A stretch of DNA of 64,000 nucleotides from Phoenix dactylifera. Lineage: Eukaryota > Streptophyta > Magnoliopsida > Arecales > Arecaceae. The notes below the pieces were generated by a model, which saw only the letters and a program-made list of their open reading frames with translations, searched no databases and was not told where the DNA came from. Each line of letters opens with the position of its first letter. Positions within the stretch are counted from its first letter, which is position 1. The stretch is taken from the NCBI RefSeq assembly GCF_009389715.1, contig NC_052405.1, positions 12,282,194 to 12,346,193 of the forward strand, in the 5' to 3' direction. This document shows positions 62,189 through 64,000 of this stretch, piece by piece. Position numbers and translations under genes: made by a program.

Positions 62189-63315
62189 TCAAGTCTATGC
62201 TAAATTTTATAATAGTAATTTATAAATTCAAGAAATTACTGCTTAATTTATAATAGTATCAAAAAAAAGGGATCATGCAAAATGATCTGTAAGATCAATT
62301 AATGACTCAAAGCTTAATGCATGATTCCCTGTTTTTTTGAACCATATTTTCACTGTCATTAATATAAGGATCCGTTGATCCAAAATGTACTTCTTTGTCC
62401 TTTGTTTTTCCATTTTTACTTTATCATAGGTGCATATAACATAGTAGTATCAAATTTCTACTATATAAAAGAGCCTAAACGATGTATGAAAGAGGGCACA
62501 ACGTCTGTCCACCCTAGAGACCAGACGGTAATCAAAACATGGTGAGAGATTAATTAATATTAAAGGCAGGAAAACCGAATGGCAGAAAATATTTTCAATA
62601 AAAAATGTCGCTTGTTTTGTGAAAAAAGACAGGTACTCTATTCTCCGGCAAAATCTCAAAAAATAAAGCATATATATTTTTTGGTAAAATGCCCCTTATC
62701 TTTTTCTGCAAAATTTAAAAGGAAGGAGAAAAAAGAGGAAGAAGAATGAGGAGAAGAAAAGAGAAGAAGGAGGAGGAGAAGACGGCAGAGGAAAGGCAAC
62801 TCAATATTCTTGAATCTCAATCTCAATAATATAAAACTTGTGCTCTCAAGTATATGTTAATGTATTTATATCGACCCAAAATCCCAATAAGAGTCCATAT
62901 AGAAATAATATAATGGAGTCTAGTTGTAGAGTCCAGATAAAAAATAAAATTTTATAATTTTTAAATAAAAAAATTTTGAATAAAGTTTTTTAATTTGTAT
63001 ATTTACGCCTAATAGAATTGCGTATAGATCTCCTATAGAACAGTCTTTCATCATAACGTTATTACTTAACCAAGAACCTCAGAGTTACAACGTCACAAAA
63101 AAGGTATGGTTAATTGAATAAAAATATATTTTTGTGTCCGCCCACTATTTTGCTGCAAGTAGTAGTCCAATACATGCCATCCGGCAATTGTCTACATGCT
63201 TGTATTATTGTTTGTACTTTATCAAAACTTAGCAATGATCCAACTTTAGCTAGATAGACCTCATGTAGTTCATAATGTAAGCTTCATGAAATATGGAAGC
63301 TTAGCTCTTACACCT
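62189..63315. other. Intergenic between two copia elements
   Basis: AT-rich. A GAA/GGA-rich tract lies at about 62715-62795. No gene, RNA or delimited repeat recognised. Confidence 0.4.
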
Positions 63316-63725
63316 TGTTAGGAAACCACCAATTTGTCATATGCAGAATTATTGAATACCAATAAGGAAGATATAGAGCCGTTGGAAACTAACAAAGAAG
63401 ATGCAGAGTTATTGGAAACAAATCATCAATCATGCAATTCCCTCCAACAAAGGAAACCACCAATCTATCAAATGCTATTGAAGATGTAGAGATTTGAAAA
63501 TCAATAAGGAAGATATAGAGCCGTTGGAAACTAATAAGGAAGATACAGAGTTGTTGGAAACAAAGAAGAAATCTTTCCAATATTCTAATTGAGTTGTTAA
63601 AATCTTTATAATTACTTTTTTTCCCATTTTATTGTTGTAAGTTTTCCTATTTATAATCAAATACAATCACCTCTCAAATTAAGAAGAGTTTCACCCAAAA
63701 AAACCATTAGCTAAATCTTTCTTCA
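63316..63725 (+). repeat. Candidate 5' LTR of a copia element entering at the right edge
   Basis: Starts TGTTAGGAAACC and ends CTTTCTTCA, followed by CGTATCAGAGCC, a primer-site-like word (63727-63738). The interior has two copies of a block containing GGAAGATATAGAGCCGTTGG (63365 and 63508). A TATTTATAAT word at about 63648 may be its TATA box. The partner LTR is outside the window, so the left border is inferred. Confidence 0.6.
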
Positions 63726-63890
63726 TCGTATCAGAGCCTGCCTATTGCGAAATCTTCGGTTTTTTTCCTCTTCCTCTATCCCTATCCCATAGGTATAGCG
63801 TGCTCTCAAAAAAAAACCATCATCCGATCCACAAAAATCCACTCTTCCACTCAATTTTGTGCAACTTTCCTTATTAGAAGAAGAATTTCC

Positions 63891-64000
63891 ATGGCTTCTA
63901 CAACAATTGCTGTCGGTAACTTTGTTACCCTCCGCCTGAAATCAGATAACTACCCTCTTTGGAGGGAGCAAATTCTGATCCTTGCCGCAAGCCAAGATTT
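63891..64000 (+). CDS. Start of a copia gag gene, cut by the window edge
   Basis: ATG at 63891 opens MASTTIAVGNFVTLRLKSDN and then YPLWREQILILAASQD to the edge. The pattern of a short N-terminus and then LKSDNYPLWREQI is the standard beginning of plant copia gag, where the loading phrase is N-Y-x-x-W. It follows the primer-site-like word by about 150 bp. Only 36 codons are visible, so integrity cannot be judged. Confidence 0.8.
   Translation, partial: MASTTIAVGNFVTLRLKSDNYPLWREQILILAASQD

Noticed and set aside
1..64000. CRISPR arrays, bacterial operons, rRNA or intact tRNA genes
   Set aside because: None seen. The regular repeats at 25.7-30.8 kb are LTRs with primer sites, not CRISPR repeats and spacers.

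Overview
This is a nuclear plant genomic window. The split genes, plant-type Ty1/copia and Ty3/gypsy LTR retrotransposons, CACTA and TRIM elements, TA/CA microsatellites and a U6 snRNA relic all say so. The best-preserved gene encodes a BABY BOOM/PLETHORA-type AP2 protein resembling monocot homologues. A monocot, perhaps a palm, is my inference; the sequence alone does not prove the species.

Layout. 1-0.44 kb: possible last two exons of an unidentified gene on the + strand. 0.44-7.3 kb: intergenic, with a foldback MITE at 2.67-2.87 kb. 7.3-11.2 kb: the AP2/BBM-like gene on the - strand, with nine exons, a 9-nt microexon and 732 codons, all splice phases agreeing. 11.2-15.4 kb: its upstream region, rich in GA and TA repeats, with a cluster of G-boxes and CATGCA (RY) repeats about 1.8-2.5 kb before the ATG. 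15.43-25.62 kb: a complete, young but coding-defective copia element (2.35-kb LTRs, 5-bp TSD). 25.71-30.76 kb: a tandem array of a 289-bp TRIM unit (243-bp LTR plus 46-bp interior) that also holds a truncated Ty3/gypsy gag-pol. One 5-bp TSD bounds the whole array. 30.8-37.3 kb: decayed repeats, including a LINE fragment and a U6 snRNA pseudogene joined to a TRIM fragment. 37.8-48.7 kb: recognisable exons of a HINT3-like histidine-triad gene on the - strand. Its very long introns hold a complete TRIM and a 1.6-kb Pack-CACTA element carrying a chimeric splicing-factor-1/aldolase reading frame. 49.3-50.6 kb: diverged tandem repeats. 50.6-54.5 kb: one end of a second CACTA-like element with GC-rich, duplicated gene-like sequence, then a - strand LINE tail fused in frame to a gypsy gag relic. 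54.9-56.5 kb: a copia relic split by a third TRIM. 56.76-62.18 kb: a nearly intact Ale/Retrofit-like copia element. 63.3-64.0 kb: the LTR and first gag codons of another copia element running off the edge.

How it fits together. Two host genes stand out: the embryo/meristem transcription factor and the HIT-family hydrolase. Most of the rest is nested transposable elements. The notable themes are short non-autonomous LTR elements (three TRIM families sharing the motif TAGTCCCACATCGG), capture and fusion of host gene fragments by CACTA elements, and young insertions whose own proteins are broken, which implies help in trans from related copies elsewhere.

Limits: all work was by eye. Exon borders of the AP2 gene are well supported by phase and homology. 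The HINT3-like gene is incomplete: I could not find at least one internal exon or the last exon. Percent identities are hand counts.
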